Made by a program: the position numbers and the translations under genes. The notes beneath the pieces are model-generated. The model searched no databases and was not told where the DNA came from. It saw nothing but the letters and a program-made list of their open reading frames with translations. From Paraconiothyrium sp. Pb-2020 (Eukaryota > Ascomycota > Dothideomycetes > Pleosporales > Didymosphaeriaceae), in contig JAJUBI010000007.1 in assembly GCA_022419385.1 (NCBI GenBank), forward strand, positions 1,769,768 through 1,833,767: a stretch of DNA of 64,000 nt, given 5' to 3'. Positions 22,160 to 34,961 of the stretch are shown piece by piece (position 1 is the first letter of the stretch; each line of letters starts with the position of its first letter).

Positions 22160-24253
22160 CTATCTCGCCTTCTTCACCTCCGTCGCCCATCCCTCAATGC
22201 CTTCCCCTTTGCTGCCTACCGTGATGTCCAAGCTGACGTTTTCCATCCCCTTCGTATCCTTCAGGAACGCGTGTCCTGCCATCCCTCCCGCGTTCGCCCG
22301 ATCCACAGGCAACAGCTCCAACATTGGCAGCAAAAAGTCTGCGATTCTCTTGCTCTCCTCACTCGAGAAATGATATTTCTCGTGGAGCACGTCGGGCAAA
22401 GCCCAGTGACGTAATCGGTGGATATTGCGCAGCTCGCCCTTTCTATTGAAGATTTCTTGCGACCACTTTCCAGACATGCAGAGGGATTTGGGGAAAGCGC
22501 CGAGGAGCTCGATAATCTGTGCGATGTGATCGTCATCTTTGCCATATTTCGTGCCAGATTGCGGATCGAACAGGTAGTCGCCTGTTATGAGCTCGAAGAC
22601 CTGATGCCTGTTATTCTACGTTCAAGTGGACTGTAACATCAATTGATCGTACCATAGCAGCCATACTCCATACATCAGTGCTAGCCCCCCACTTTCCACC
22701 CAAGATAACCTCCGGAGACCTGTATTGTCGGGTCTGGATGTCGTTGGTGAAGTGGTGCCCGACCCAGCACGCGTTACCAAGATCTGCAATCTTGACGGAT
22801 ATGGTTTCGAAAGAGACATCTTCGGCTATCTTCTCGGCGGATGTTTCGTTTTTAGACGAACTGCCGCTCGATTTGTCCAGGCTGATACCCGACACTTCCT
22901 TCGTTAGGAGGTCACTAAACGATTCGTCAGCTAGTGTATGTGAACATGGAGAGGAGGCTTACGCAGTCTTCTCCCGCTGTTTCTGCACATCTTCTTCGCT
23001 TGCTGGGGGCTTGAGACCGAGTCTTTCTGACATGGAGAGACTGGACGAGGGTGATGATGTGCCTAAAGCACCACTCATTACATTGCCGTCATGCGGAGGC
23101 GGGGCCAGCCCAGATGCAGGTGACTCACTACCGGTATTGTCGCTCACAATCTTATTAAGACTCTGTGCGCTGCCGGGAAAATTGGCCAGATCGGCATGGC
23201 TGAAGCTAGCATTGAGAGGACTGGGAAGTGGCTGGCTGCCTGTAATGAGCGTTCTACGTCTCCGCCGTCCATTCGGATTACTCCGTTCGATGTCCTTCTT
23301 AGGATCATCCTTGACATAGGTCTTTACGATTTGCTCGACGTCGCCAATCTCAATAAGTACGTTCTCGGGTTTCAGGTCAGTGTGGATGATGCCACACTCG
23401 CGGTGTAGGTAGTCGAGGCCCAGCAAAACTTGTTTCGTGATTTGTTTGACGAGTGGCATGGGTATGCCGCGGTGATTCCAGCGCTTTATAAGACCGAGCA
23501 GATTCTCTCCTAGTACCTCGAACACCATACACACGTGCACGCCATTGGGGCCCTTGTGGTTGAAGGAGTCGAGGAGGCTGACTACATGGGCGCGGCCGGG
23601 GTGGTCCTTGTTCGCGTCGACAACCTTCTTCAAAAGCTTGATCTCGTCGAGAGCAGTCTCGGTATAATGGGCGGCGGAGCGGACAACCTTGAGGGCAACA
23701 TGCTTGCCCGTGGTGTTGTCGCGAGACAGCCAGACAGTGGAGAAGTGACCCCACCCCAGCTTGCGCACGATTGTGTACTTGCCGTCCTTGTACTCCTCGC
23801 CGACCTGGACGGGGTGGTAGCCGCCCTTGCAGTAGTCCTCGCTATCCTCCTCGTCGGCCGTGTTCTCGGCCTCGTCGACGGACGAAGAGGAGCTCGAGGG
23901 CGAGTGGCTCAATTGGTTCGCGTACATTTTGTGGTGGGACAGTGGGGAGGCGGTGGTGGGCTGCTGGACACTGGGGTGCGAGAGTCAGCAAAATTTCACA
24001 GCAACGGCGCGAGGGTGCGCGCAACGGCGGGCAAGGTGCAGGCGACGGGGAAGGGGCGCGGTTGACAGGGCGACATTACGCACTTGTAGTGAAAGGAGCC
24101 TGAGGCGTCCTCCTGTTGATGGGCTTCAGACGTGGTGATGATGGGCTTGAGGTCGGCTTTTCGGCGCTTCTTGCCTCCATTCCCGTTCGCGGCCTGCGCG
24201 ACCTGCTTCGCCTTGTTGATGGCGGCCTTCTTGATGTCGGCGCCGTTCATCAT
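22160..24253 (-). CDS. SKY1: SR-protein kinase (SRPK family; Sky1/Dsk1 homologue)
   Basis: Four exons on the minus strand: 24253-24080, 23963-22963, 22914-22653, 22600-22160. Introns are 116, 48 and 52 nt; total 625 residues. Lobe 1 starts YCKGGYHPVQVGE, then LGWGHFSTVWL (glycine loop) and HVALKVVRS (lysine). The catalytic loop is HTDLKPENVLIE. After a ~115-residue acidic/Ser-rich spacer come IADLGNACW (DLG in place of DFG, normal for SRPKs) and TRQYRSPEVILG. The split kinase core with a spacer is diagnostic. These enzymes phosphorylate RS domains and steer splicing and mRNA-export factors. The first exon (MMNGADIKK..., KKRRKADLKPIITT) is supported by phase, but its acceptor has an alternative a few bases away. 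A later ATG at 23927 would skip that exon. Confidence 0.92.
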
Positions 24254-25109
24254 GTCTCTCCCCGCCGCAAGCGCCAAACAGGGTGGTCCGCGCTGCTTCT
24301 GGGGCGCCGAGGGTGGTGCGAGGCGGTCTGGCGTGCGGAGGCGGGCTCAGGTCATCCACGGTGCGCGGCTCTTGGGCGGTTCTGTGGTGTACCGGGCAGG
24401 CCAGCGCGCGCAGCAGGCGTCGTGCAATTGCTGGGGAGAGATATGGGCTTCTAGCGCTCGTTTGTCGGCCAATCTTGGGCCGCACACCCCTGGCAGCGAA
24501 GATGGCGGGGTCTTCGTCCTGCGCTCGCGGATTGTCTGCGCGTGGGCGGAAGGCGGCGGAGGGAAGGCGTCAACGTTGCGAGCGAGGGCGAGGAGCAGCG
24601 TCTGGAGTGCAGAGGTCAGAGGCTCGCACCGGACGGCGATGCAATGGCACGAAAGGCTGCTAGCTCGCACGCCCGGGGCGGTAAGCTGGCCAGCAATGAT
24701 GCAACCACGCGCTTTGAGACACGCCTGTTTTCCGCGCCACCCAACCTCGACGCCGCCAGCCCGCACTCGTCGAGCACACTTGACCTGTAGTCTGCACATG
24801 CATTCGTTCAAGCCCGGGTGCATCGGCCGGAGCCTCTGCCTGCGCCGCTGCCTGAGCCGTGGCCGAGTCTGGTGGCTGTTTCTGACTACCTGCCCCCCAC
24901 GCCCGCTCCCTTCACTACAGTACAGATATGCTTGCGGACAATGCGCCGTTCCCGCCAGAAATGACCCATGTGCCGTGTCCGACTTCCATTTGCTAATCGT
25001 ATACAACCGCCCGTCGCTATGCAACAGGTACGCCCAAAAAGAAAACCCAGACAATGGGAATGATTGTGTCATACACATGGTGCAACAGCACCCATGTTGC
25101 ACAACTCTA
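24254..25109. other. Intergenic upstream of the SRPK gene
   Basis: About 860 bp between two minus-strand genes. Frames of 266 and 390 codons exist here on opposite strands, but they overlap, follow GC-rich composition and have no domain-like content, so neither is called. Confidence 0.5.
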
Positions 25110-28100
25110 CTACTTTGTCGAGATGGCCGCAGTCCACCGCTGTTCATCTTTCCTACGGATTGTCAGTCCTGGCAACTATCCTTTCGACATGTCGCTTACT
25201 TGTCAAAGTGCAGGAGCATTCCCAGTACGGGGATAAGCTGCTGCTGGTACTTCTTGTCCTTCTGCTCCAAGAACTGCAACAGGACGTTCTTGAGATACAC
25301 GTAGTCTACCGCTCCGTCGCCGGCCTGTGCAGTGGGCCCTCCGCCCTTGGGCGTCGGAGATGCGATGCGTGATCTTGATGATTCGAGCGAAGATCTCGAC
25401 GACTGCACCTTTGGTTCTGGCGCACGCGTTTTCAATGCTCTGAGCTCGTCGGACATGGTCTTGCTCGACTTCTGCAGCTTTTCTAGTCGATTTTGCGTCT
25501 CGTCAAACGCACGTCGTAGGTCACCCTTCTCCTTCTCCAGGTCGCGCGCCTGCTTCTCGCTGTCGTCCAGAGCATCGCGCAACTGGCTGAGCGCTGCACG
25601 TACCTCGGCAGCTTCGTCGTTAGCTTGTGCTGCTCGTCGTTCAAACTCCTCTTTTTGGCGTCTAAGTTCCTTCTCCGAGGAAGCCAGGTCTTCCTTGTCC
25701 TCCTGGGCCCGTGTAACTGCGCGCTCCGCATCGCGGACTTTCTGTTTGAGCTCCTCCAGCTCACGGGCACGTCGTCGCCCAAATGAGCTAGCTTGCTCTT
25801 CAGCTCGTTCTCTCTCTTCAACCGCAATGTCAAGGCGTTCTTGCATCTCCCTGACGCGCGCATCGGCTCGACCCTGAGCTTCTGCAAGAAGCCTCCTCAT
25901 GGTTTCAGCTTCACGACTGCGTTCGCTGAGCAGCCGGTGTGCGTCCGCAAGCTCTTCCTCTAGGCTTTCGCTTCGAGCGCGTACCTCCTTCATCTGCGTG
26001 CCTATCTCCAAACTTTGGTCTTGCATGCTATTCATGAGGTCCTGTGCGCTTGCATATTGAGCAGATTTGAGTTGGATCTCATCGTGCAGACCGGCGGCTT
26101 CGCGCTGCAGTTTCTCGACTTGCTGCTCCAGGTCTCGAAGAGTTGCACGGGACTTCTTGAGGTCTTCTTGCGCCTTGCTGAGCTCCTTGGTCAATCTCTC
26201 GCGGTTTTCGATAGCATCGTTGCGGTCGTTTTCAGACTTCTGAAGGTCACGTTGGATCTTCCGGTTGGATTCTTCAAGCGCAAGCCTCTGTGTCGTTTCT
26301 TGTCTAACCTTGTCATTTAAATTCTTGATGTCACCATCTTTGTCAGAAACTCGAGTCCGATAAGTCGCGATCTCGGACTTGAGGTCTTTCTCACGGCTCT
26401 CCAGACGACGCATTTCCGATGCTTTGGTGGAAAGCTCTTCCTTGGCGCTTCGCAATTCAGCAACCTCCTTGCGCAACGACGTAAGTTCCGGCTGAGCTTT
26501 CTGCAAGACATCTTTCATGTCCGTAAGTTCCTTGAATCTTGCAGCAGCGAGCTGTTCAGCCACAGATAGATCAGTCTCCAACGAATCAGCCTTGGCCTTG
26601 AGTTCTTCGAACTCTATCGCCAAAGCTTTCTTTTCTTGCTCCGAACTCTCTTGCGCGGACGTACCAGTGCGTAGTTCTGCGATCTCCTTCTCCAATTTTG
26701 CAACGTTCTCCATTAGAGCCGTCTTCTCCACCTGTAACTGCTTCACCTTGTCCTTCGCCTCCGTGTGCTCTGACCCGAAGTCAAGCAGATCTTGCCTCCT
26801 TTGACCGAAATTAGTGGTTGCATGAGGCTATCGAGAGGAAAAGGACTTACAGGGTCTCGATCTCTTCTCGCATTGCTTCTTCATCTTTTAGTTTCTTTTT
26901 CAAGTTATCGATAGAATTGCCCTTCTCCGCGACCTCGGTCTCCAGACGCTCGATCGCAGCAACCTTTACTTCCAAGTCTGACTTGAGCTGTGAGATAGCC
27001 TTCTGTGCGTCTTCCAACTGGGACGGGGGAAACTCAGCAGCGCTGGGGCTCAAAAGTCCGTTAGAGTCGCCACCCTCGCTTGGTGTTGTCTCCACGGGCG
27101 CCCCATTGGCAGCCTTGCCACCCTTCTTCTTCTTCTTGTTCTTTTTCTTTGAAGACGTCCCGGCGTCCGCGACAGGTGTGGATGCTGGCGTAGATGCCTC
27201 AACCTCGTTCACAGACCTCTGGCTCGAAGCAGCTGCAAGATCTTTTTGAGCCTGCTCTAGCTCACTTCGCGTTCTGTCACGTTTCGATTCTGCGTCTTTC
27301 AGTTGCTCGCGCAAATTGTCCACCAAACCACTCAGCGTCTCGTTGCGCTTTTCTGCCTTGGATTGAACATCGCGGAACCTCACAATTTCACCTTCCAAGT
27401 GCTCCACTTGCTTCCTGAGGGCATCTGAATGATAATTCTCCACGAGCTCTTCACCCCGGGCGGAATGTAGCTCTTCAAGCTCCTTTGAAGTTAAGTCCAG
27501 CTTTCCGTTGAGGTCCGCAAGGGTCTTCTCTTGCGCGCTATAGTCATCTTTCTGCTTTCCAAGATCTTGTTCGGCATTTCGAAGCTTGCTCTGAAGGTCG
27601 CTGATTGTCGAATCAAGCTCTTTCTGGCGTTCAGCGGTCTCCTTTTGCGCGCGCGTGTACTGATCTTTAAATGTGATCAAATCGTTTGTTGTGGTCTCGA
27701 GGTTCTTCATGAACGATTCTGCCGACTCCTGTGCTACAGATAGCTCCTTTTTCAGTGATTGGTTTTCTTCACCAAGCCTTTCGACCTTCTCTTCGCTTTC
27801 CTTTAGCTGCGATTGAAGTCGAGGCAGCTCGCTGTCGTAAGAAAAGAATTCATCGTCGTCGTCCTTCGCTTCGGTCCTTTTAGGGGATTTGGGTGGGGAT
27901 GACGGAGCAACGGATTGTATCTGAACAGTCGAATCGTCTTTCCGTGCTTCGTTCGATACAACCTGCGCCTGTAATTTCGCTACTTCTTCCGACGCCTCCT
28001 TCGCATCCTTTCCCGCTTCCTCAAGCTTCTTGTTCATCTCGTCCCGCTCTTTGGAAACCCTCTTGAGCTCTTCCATAAGCATGTCGCTTTTGACGTTTAG

Positions 28101-28776
28101 CTGGCCGAGATATGCTACAAATTCCGTAGGTTCGCTGATCGACGTCAACGGGGTATTCTCTCGGAGAGAAGCTTCGAAAGCTTCAATGAGGCTAACCCGG
28201 GCGTGGGCAATGCGATATGAGCGAAGCAACTCTGATCGGCGGTTAGATGCGACAAGCTGAGCGTAAAGTTCCACTGACCAGAATACTTCGGCTCAAGCTT
28301 GTCAAGCTTCCTTAGCCGAGCTCTTGTTTCCGGCGCTATATCAGGTGTTGATGGTGCCTTTTCCTCCGCAGCTTCGGCCTTCCCATCCTCTGCCTTGTCT
28401 TTGTCACTCGCTCCTGCTATTTCTCCACCCCCTGTTTTCTCCTTTGGGTGCGGAGTACCTGTTCTACTCGGTTGCTCATCATCTTCGCCAATGACAAATT
28501 CCGGATCGAACTCTGAGGGATCGGGACCCTTCCCTGTGGGCGCTTCTTTGTCGCCATCCTTTCCTTTAAGTGGACGTTTCGACGGTGATAGATTCCGCGA
28601 ATTCGATCGCTTGGGAGTGGAGCCTGACCGCGGCCGCGATGCTTGGGCAGAAGCGCGCTGCTTTGCTTGCTCTTCAGCTATTCGGGCATCGAGTGCGCCT
28701 TTGATGCGCTGGGAGAGAGCGGTTAGTCGTGACTGCGAAAACACAAGAACAATAGTACCTGAAAGCCTTGAAACAT
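25110..28776 (-). CDS. IMH1: Golgin with C-terminal GRIP domain (Imh1 homologue)
   Basis: Five exons on the minus strand: 28776-28759, 28708-28279, 28231-26851, 26798-25200, 25152-25110. Introns are 50, 47, 52 and 47 nt; product 1156 residues. The tiny first exon encodes MFQGFQ, continued by RIKGALDARIAEEQ. A Ser/Pro/Lys-rich disordered region (~25-135) precedes about 900 residues of nearly uninterrupted heptad coiled coil rich in Glu, Lys, Leu and Gln. A Lys-rich patch (SSKKKNKKKKKGG) interrupts the coil. The end is a GRIP domain: VDYVYLKNVLLQFLEQ, then QLIPVLGMLLHFDKKDEQRW. Its last 14 residues come from the 43-nt final exon. Known GRIP golgins bind Arl1-GTP at the trans-Golgi and tether endosome-derived vesicles. 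Confidence 0.93.
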
Positions 28777-28948
28777 ATCCGCAATAGATATGTGGTCGGA
28801 GATAGAAGGAGGTCGGGTCTAACATCTACGGAAATGCCATAATCCAAGTGTCCGCTGCACGGCCAAGGTGCACCGCGTGTGAGACGTTCGTACGCCTGGG
28901 GCTGCAGGGGTCTGCACGCTAGCTACTGTTTTGGGTTAAGTCGGACCC
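28777..28948. promoter_or_regulatory. Short divergent promoter between golgin and zuotin genes
   Basis: Only 172 bp separate the two ATGs, which point away from each other. Both promoters and both leaders must overlap here, so some co-regulation is plausible. Confidence 0.6.
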
Positions 28949-30403
28949 ATGGCTTCGCCAAATATTTCTTTCGGAGGCGCACTTCTTACACCCCGCAAAA
29001 GAAACATCATGGCATCGGCGTCTGTACAGATCAACCTGCCGCTGCCGGTCCTGCCTGCGGGATGGACCGCGGAAAAGGACTTCAAGCCCATTGGCCACCT
29101 CAGCCATGCGACTGACCGCAACATCGAGCCCGTCGGACCCCATTTCCTCGCCCACGCACGCAGGGTACGTCTTACTTCGAGCAAACGTGAATGAGAGCTA
29201 ATCACTGTGCACTTGTAGAAGCGACACAAGCGCACCTTCTCTGAGGACGACCGCATCCAGGCGCAGGCGAACGTGAAGAAGATCGAGGATGATGACGAGG
29301 GCGAGATCAGCGAACCTGAGGACCCCCTCATGCTGCAGCGCGAGGCTAAGGACTGGAAGGGCCAGGACCACTACGCTGTTCTTGGTATCACGAGGTACCG
29401 ATGGCGCGCCACCGAAGATCAGATTAAGCGTGCCCACCGCAAGAAGGTTCTCAAGCACCACCCCGATAAGAAGGCTGCCAAGGGTGGAACCGAGGACGAT
29501 CAGTTCTTCAAATGTATTCAGAAGGCTACTGAAGTGCTTCTTGACCCCGTCAAGAGAAGGCAGTTTGACTCTGTTGATGAGGCGGCGGACGTTGAGCCAC
29601 CCACGAAGTCGGAGACGAAGAAGGGCAACTTCTACAAGCTCTGGGGCAAAGTCTTTGAAGCCGAAGGCCGTTTCTCGAACAACCAGCCTGTACCGAAGCT
29701 TGGTAATGAGAAGAGCACCAAAGAGGATGTCGAGAATTTCTACAATTTCTGGTACAACTTTGACAGCTGGCGAACCTTTGAGTACCTCGACGAGGACGTT
29801 CCTGACGACAATGAGAACCGTGACCAGAAGCGCCACGTTGAGCGCAAGAACCAGAATGCTAGGCGCAAGAAGAAGACCGAGGACACTGCGCGGCTGAGGA
29901 AGCTTGTCGACGATTGCTTGGCCCTGGACGAGCGCATCAAGCTCTTCCGCCAACAGGAGAACGCTCACAAGAACAAGCGACGTCTTGAGAAGGAGGCAGA
30001 GCAGAAGCGCATCGCTGAGGAGGCTGCCAAGGCCAAAGAAGAGGAGGCCAAACTACTAGCTGAGAAGGAGGCCGCTGAAAAGGCGCAAAAGGCCGAGGGC
30101 AAGAAGGCTAAGGAGGCTGCTAAGAACGCAGCGAAGAAGAACAAGCGTGTCATTCGCGGCGCTGTCAAGGATGCTAACTACTTCCATGGAACTGGAGATG
30201 CCCCGGCCTCCCAGATCGACAGCGCGCTCAACGATGTTGATGCCCTGATCACCAAGCTTGACAATGAAGAGATTGCCACACTGACAGCTAAGCTGAACGG
30301 GGCAAAGGGTGCCGATGCGATCAAGCAAGTCTACCAGGACGAGGTTAAGCAGTTGGTAGGCGCTGGCAAGTTGAAGGAGGGAGAGCTCAAGTCTCTATCG
30401 TAG
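28949..30403 (+). CDS. ZUO1: Zuotin, ribosome-associated J-domain chaperone
   Basis: Two exons, 28949-29164 and 29219-30403, around a 54-nt intron; 466 residues. The N-terminal part has the zuotin signature IEPVGPHFLAHAR. The J domain (~120-190) reads DHYAVLGITRYRWRATEDQI and contains HHPDKK with the HPD triad near 153-155. It is followed by the zuotin homology domain: FYKLWGKVFEAEGRFS, FWYNFDSWRTFEYLDEDVPD and RDQKRHVERKNQ. Then comes a highly charged Ala/Glu/Lys-rich helix that contacts the ribosome in yeast, and a small C-terminal bundle. Zuo1 with Ssz1 forms the ribosome-associated complex that stimulates Hsp70 Ssb on nascent chains. A second in-frame ATG at 29009 is possible. Confidence 0.96.
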
Positions 30404-31060
30404 TGGAGGACATGGGCGGGATTCGTTCATTCAGTTAGTTAGGTTCCAGTACAAGCCACTGCACTTCCAGAGACGATTACTTGTTGCCTCATTGTACGCT
30501 GCGCAACCGTGACCGTGTATACTGGAGCATCAACAAGCACCTAAGTGGTGTACGGAGTTGCTCTCATGTTGGGCAGTGAAAGGGTCGCATGGCCGTTGAG
30601 CAATGGATGGCTGGCTTTGCGGTGGCCATCGTGGGTAGCTCAACGTCCCAGCGCCATGCTGCAGTTGGACACAATGACGAGTCTGGGTTGCTGACGTCCC
30701 ACCACCTGCATGTCGTCTTGCAGCGCATCCATGTCTCCGCGCTTGCCCAGCATCGATGCCGTCCGTTTGGAGCTCTCGGCGGGGCAGGCGTGCTGGGCGC
30801 GACATGGAACAATAACCTGGGAGCAGCGCCTAGACGGACCCTCAATCCATGACAATCCCCAAGCGCCGTCGGACCACCAACTTCCTCAGCGTCAGTTCCA
30901 GTCGCCAATCGCACGATCCCCGCCTACTGTGGTAATCGCCCCGCGCCAAGCCGAAGCACAGCAGCATCGTCACTTGTCGGAGCGCACGATTGCACGCAAG
31001 GATTTCCGGCCGGCGTTGGTCTGGCACGCGCTTTGCGACCTGCTCTGATCAAATACCAGG
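30404..31060. other. Intergenic between zuotin and universal stress protein genes
   Basis: About 660 bp. It holds the zuotin 3' UTR and the promoter of the next gene. Overlapping frames on both strands have no recognisable content. Confidence 0.45.
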
Positions 31061-32688
31061 ATGAGCGGCGTGTCCCCCACGTCGCAATCGCGGAATGCCT
31101 CTCCAGCGCCTCCCCGACCTCGAAGCTCGACGCCGGGCCAGACGGTGAGCCCACGGCTGCTGCCCGTAGCAGGAGCAGGCTCAGAGGACCCTTCGCGCCG
31201 CCCGTCGATTTCATTCAAAGCGCATGCAAACCGGTCGTATCCCAAAGGTAGCCCACGTCGTGGCCAGCCTAGACGCCGCATATCGTCACCTCCTCCTCCC
31301 CCGTAAGTATTGGCTCGCTACCACTCCTCGTGCAGACCGCCCCAACATAAGAGCACGTTCCTGCACCTGGCTTCGCCATTCGCTGTAATCGTCATTCTTT
31401 CCCTCACCTTCAATGACAGCCGACCATGGCGGAGTATGCCCCACCGCTTGCGGGCAGCTCTAGGAGAGAGCACTAGGCTTGGGAGCCTCTTATGTTCCTC
31501 ATAGTTGCTTCTGTTGACGGAATATTCTACTGACAAGTAACTAGTGTATTCCAACCCCGCGTGTCCTTCGATACATTCGACAAACCGGCCGACTTCATTG
31601 AAGAGACCTCGTTCACGCTTATAGCCAAGCACAAGGACTACGAATACACTAAACGCTCACGAACATTTCTGTGCGGCTGCGATGACAACGACTATTCGGA
31701 TTATGCGCTGCAATGGCTGATAGACGAGCTGGTAGACGACGGTGACGAGGTGGTGTGCTTGAGGGTGGTGGAAAAAGACGACACCATAGCCAGCGACCGA
31801 AACGTGGAAAAGGGCCGCTACCGTGCGGAGGCAGAGGCTTTGATGAAGTCTGTGCAGGCGAAGAACCACGAGAACAAAGCCATCAATTTGATTCTGGAGT
31901 TTGCAATGGGCAAGGTAAATACAGTCATTGACGATATGGTGAGTCAAGGTATGCTGCGTCTATGGCATGATACTAATTGCGTTTAGATCAATCTGTATGA
32001 GCCAGCAATTCTCGTGGTCGGCACTAGAGGCCGGAGTCTAGGAGGCTTCCAAGGTCTACTCCCCGGATCAGTGTCCAAGTACTGCTTACAGCACTCGCCT
32101 GTGCCCGTTATTGTTGTGCGTCCTTCGTCGAAGCGTAACAAGGCACGGAACAAACGCGCTCTAGACCCGAACAGACACTCCTACAAGGATCTGTTGGAAA
32201 AGAGTGGCCATCTCATCGACACTGATGCTCGTAACTTCAATGTAGATGACTCACGGCAGGCTTCCGAAGACGAGGCCGCTGCTGTAGCCGCAGCGATTGG
32301 ATATAGACCGCTAGGAGGAAGCCCCTTGGTCCAGTCCCAGACCGTTCCCGTGAGCTTGGACCGAACCTTCGCAGACCAAGACCTGAAGAGTCCTGGCGTG
32401 GTTATGAAAAGCCCGGAGCTGCAAAATCTCGAAAGTCCCGAGATATCAGATTCGAGCAGTAGCGATGAAGAAGATGAGGGTGGCGTACCCACCACTACTG
32501 CAGGTTTAGGCGTGGATGTTGGCAGAGTGGCTGGGGAAGAGCGGAGTGAAAAGGCTGCCGACGAGGTTCAAAAGACTGTGCCCGAGATTAAAAGAAGGGA
32601 GCTCAGCGAGGTGGATCCCGAATGGAAGGAGGCAATTGCCACAACACCGGAGTATGAGGAGACGGATGTGGCATCCAAGGCAGAGTAG
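31061..32688 (+). CDS. Universal stress protein (UspA-fold) with disordered tails
   Basis: Three exons: 31061-31302, 31545-31938, 31987-32688. Introns are 242 and 48 nt; phases agree and give 445 residues. The N-terminal ~95 residues are Ser/Pro/Arg-rich and disordered. The Usp domain starts RTFLCGCDDNDYSDYALQWL, with VCLRVVEK, and ends with the ATP-loop pattern VVGTRGRSLGGFQGLLPGS (G-x2-G-x9-G-S) followed by VSKYCLQHSPVPVIVV. The C-terminal ~190 residues are acidic and Ser-rich. Known UspA domains bind ATP or AMP, and fungal proteins of this layout are uncharacterised stress proteins. The 242-nt first intron is longer than its neighbours; the join (SSPPPP + VFQPRVSF) is in frame and family-like. 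Confidence 0.88.
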
Positions 32689-33306
32689 CTATTCAAAGCC
32701 GCCCAGTCCACCCAACATTAACATTCACTTTGGGGCGCCCTATTGCTGTATCACAAGACCGCCAGAGGTATTCATGCCCTTTTACAGACTCCTAATGTAC
32801 GCGAGGGTATCAATTGAATTGAGTCATACATTAACGAGGCTACGTATCTCAAGGAATAAAATAGATAGCGTGAACAAGTTTGCCCATACCAGGCAAAGTC
32901 TCACCTTCATACCGTAGGAGCTTGCAAACACAGGATAAGCTACTTGCAATCGATCGACTGGGAAGTTAATTGTATCCCCCGCCCGAGCAACTGACTGTTA
33001 CTTGGCTTCGTGAACTGTTTCAGGGATGCGTGTTCAAGCGAACCCTAGGGAGATCTGCTCTAGGGCATAGATGACGGAACAACGTGGGGTGCGCTTGGCA
33101 TTGTAATAATAACCCGAAACACGTTCCGCGCGTTCCTTCTAACAGTCCTAACGTTGGATAGACGTGCTTGGTCGTTGGCTTGTGGAAATCCTGTCATGAG
33201 CCATCGAATCAGCCCACATGGTGAATCCATCGAGCGCACGCGCAGCCTTTCGACGACGACGTAGCGGCAGTGACGCAACTGCCTGCACAACAGCCACATA
33301 CACCTG
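32689..33306. other. Intergenic, promoter region of the GPHR-type gene
   Basis: About 620 bp; two minus-strand frames here are shadows of the next gene's 5' part and show no independent support. Confidence 0.4.
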
Positions 33307-34961
33307 ATGCTCCCGCTCGACGACGACTGCGATGCCTGCAGCCCCGACTGGGTTAAGAAACGCAGCCCATCCGCCATGGCCGTTTCCGCGCTGCCATTCG
33401 TAGCGACCTTCTTCATTGTCGCCGTGGCTGTGTCGCACAAGCTCTTTCCGCTGCTATCTGGCCACACACCTCTGAAGAGCCATCACGATACACAACTACC
33501 AGGCTTCGCATGGCGCAAGAAGACGTTGATATCTAAGACCCTGCACATAACAGCGCGTACGGTTGCCAGCGCGACTTTCTCTACGAACATTGCTCTATCT
33601 GCCGTGCTCGTCGAGCTTATCCTTTGCGAGATCTCGAACACCGTCAATCGCGCAACGCGCACGCTGGCGCTTAAGATCACGCTGCCGTCGTTGTTGTTTT
33701 TGATCATCGTCCTTACACCAGCGTTAATCATACACTCTGTGGTTTCGGGACGGAAGTTGAGCTGGTCACAGAAAGGTCAGCGTAAGCTGGCATGGCTCTT
33801 GGATATTACGGGTCTGGCGGCATGGCTTGCGGGATTTTGGTACCTGGGCAGAGGCTTGCTGGGAACATTCCTGCACGAGGAGTCATACATCCATGAACAT
33901 ACCTTCAGCGAAGGGTGTCTAGAAAGAATCGGCGTTATTGGTATTAGTTTGATGGCGTCGCTGGCTGGCTTCGCCGCGGTGAGTTCGCTCTGGCAGACGT
34001 TTGGTGTGAAGTACCGCCTGGTATGTAGTCTTCGCGAAGGGGAACGGATAAGTCGCGGGTAACTGACTGCTACCCATAGGTCACAGAGTCAGATATCGCT
34101 CGTAAGCAAGCCGGGCTTGATGCTACGAATGATATGCTTGTAACGAAGGAAAGTCGACTTCGCGCGGTACAGCGAAAATTCTCAGACACACCCAAGGAAG
34201 GGTTCGTCACCCGCATGGTGGGTAGCCTTCGCGGGAACCCTGAGATCATAGAACGGAACACACTACAGCTCGAGATCCAAGGCCTCGAAATGATGCGCAA
34301 CACCCTTCAAAACTCCCTGTCTATCCTACAGAACCGGCGACAGACGCAACTCCGCTCACACACCGTTCCTGGTCGCTTGTTGAACCTCGTCTCGCTGATT
34401 TTCTCCGTCTATTGCTTTTACAGAATTACCGCGACGACATTTACAACTCTAAGACGCTTCTCATCACCAAACACAAGCTTCTCAAACACCGACCCCATCA
34501 ACAACTTCCTAGCGATATTAGCCAAGCATTGGGATCCCACGATAGATCGTGTGGCTTGGAGTCGCACTATATCCTTCTTGCTTTCCGGCATCATGCTCCT
34601 TGCATCCTTCAACAGCGTCGTGCAGACCTTTTTCCTGTTCGCGCGCGTACTCCCCGGCGTTCTTCACCACGCCCAAGCCAACTTTGCTTTACTGATTTCG
34701 CAAATCGCCGCTACCTATGTGATCAGCTCCGCGCTCCTCTTGCGAAGTAATTTGCCCGTGGAAATGAAGAGTGCTATCTCGGAAGCGCTGGGTGCGCCGC
34801 TAGAGCCCGCGTTTACAGAGAAGTGGTTTGAGGGGTGGTTCTTGTTGGCGAGTGCGTCTACGGCGGTAGGGCTTTGGGCCGGGAAACGGCTAAAGGGACA
34901 GGGGTGGGACGACGAAGAAGATCTTGGTGAAGGAGATCTGGAGATGGGCAAGCTGAATTGA
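33307..34961 (+). CDS. GPHR-type multispanning membrane protein (Golgi pH regulator / ABA-GPCR-like)
   Basis: Two exons, 33307-34020 and 34080-34961, with a 59-nt intron; 531 residues. The N-terminus MLPLDDDCDACSPDW is followed by many hydrophobic helices: ALPFVATFFIVAVAV, LLFLIIVLTPALIIHSVV, GVIGISLMASLAGFAAV. A conserved cytosolic loop reads ESRLRAVQRKFSD, and the C-terminal helices include SRTISFLLSGIMLLASF. The order of an N-terminal helix set (DUF3735-like), a charged loop and a C-terminal ABA_GPCR domain matches the GPHR/GTG family. Mammalian members are anion channels that acidify the Golgi; plant members were described as GTP-binding receptors. A Golgi or ER location is inferred from the family. 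The C-terminus is acidic. Confidence 0.9.

Noticed and set aside
24132..25304. Open frame of 390 codons on the plus strand, and 266 codons on the minus strand (24347-25147)
   Set aside because: They overlap each other and the ends of the SRPK and golgin genes. Their content is Arg/Ser/Cys-rich and low in structure, as expected from GC-rich antisense DNA. No domain or splice context supports them.
29198..29968. 256-codon minus-strand frame inside zuotin
   Set aside because: It is antisense to a fully conserved coding exon; its Leu/Val-rich content is the complement of Lys/Glu-rich codons.
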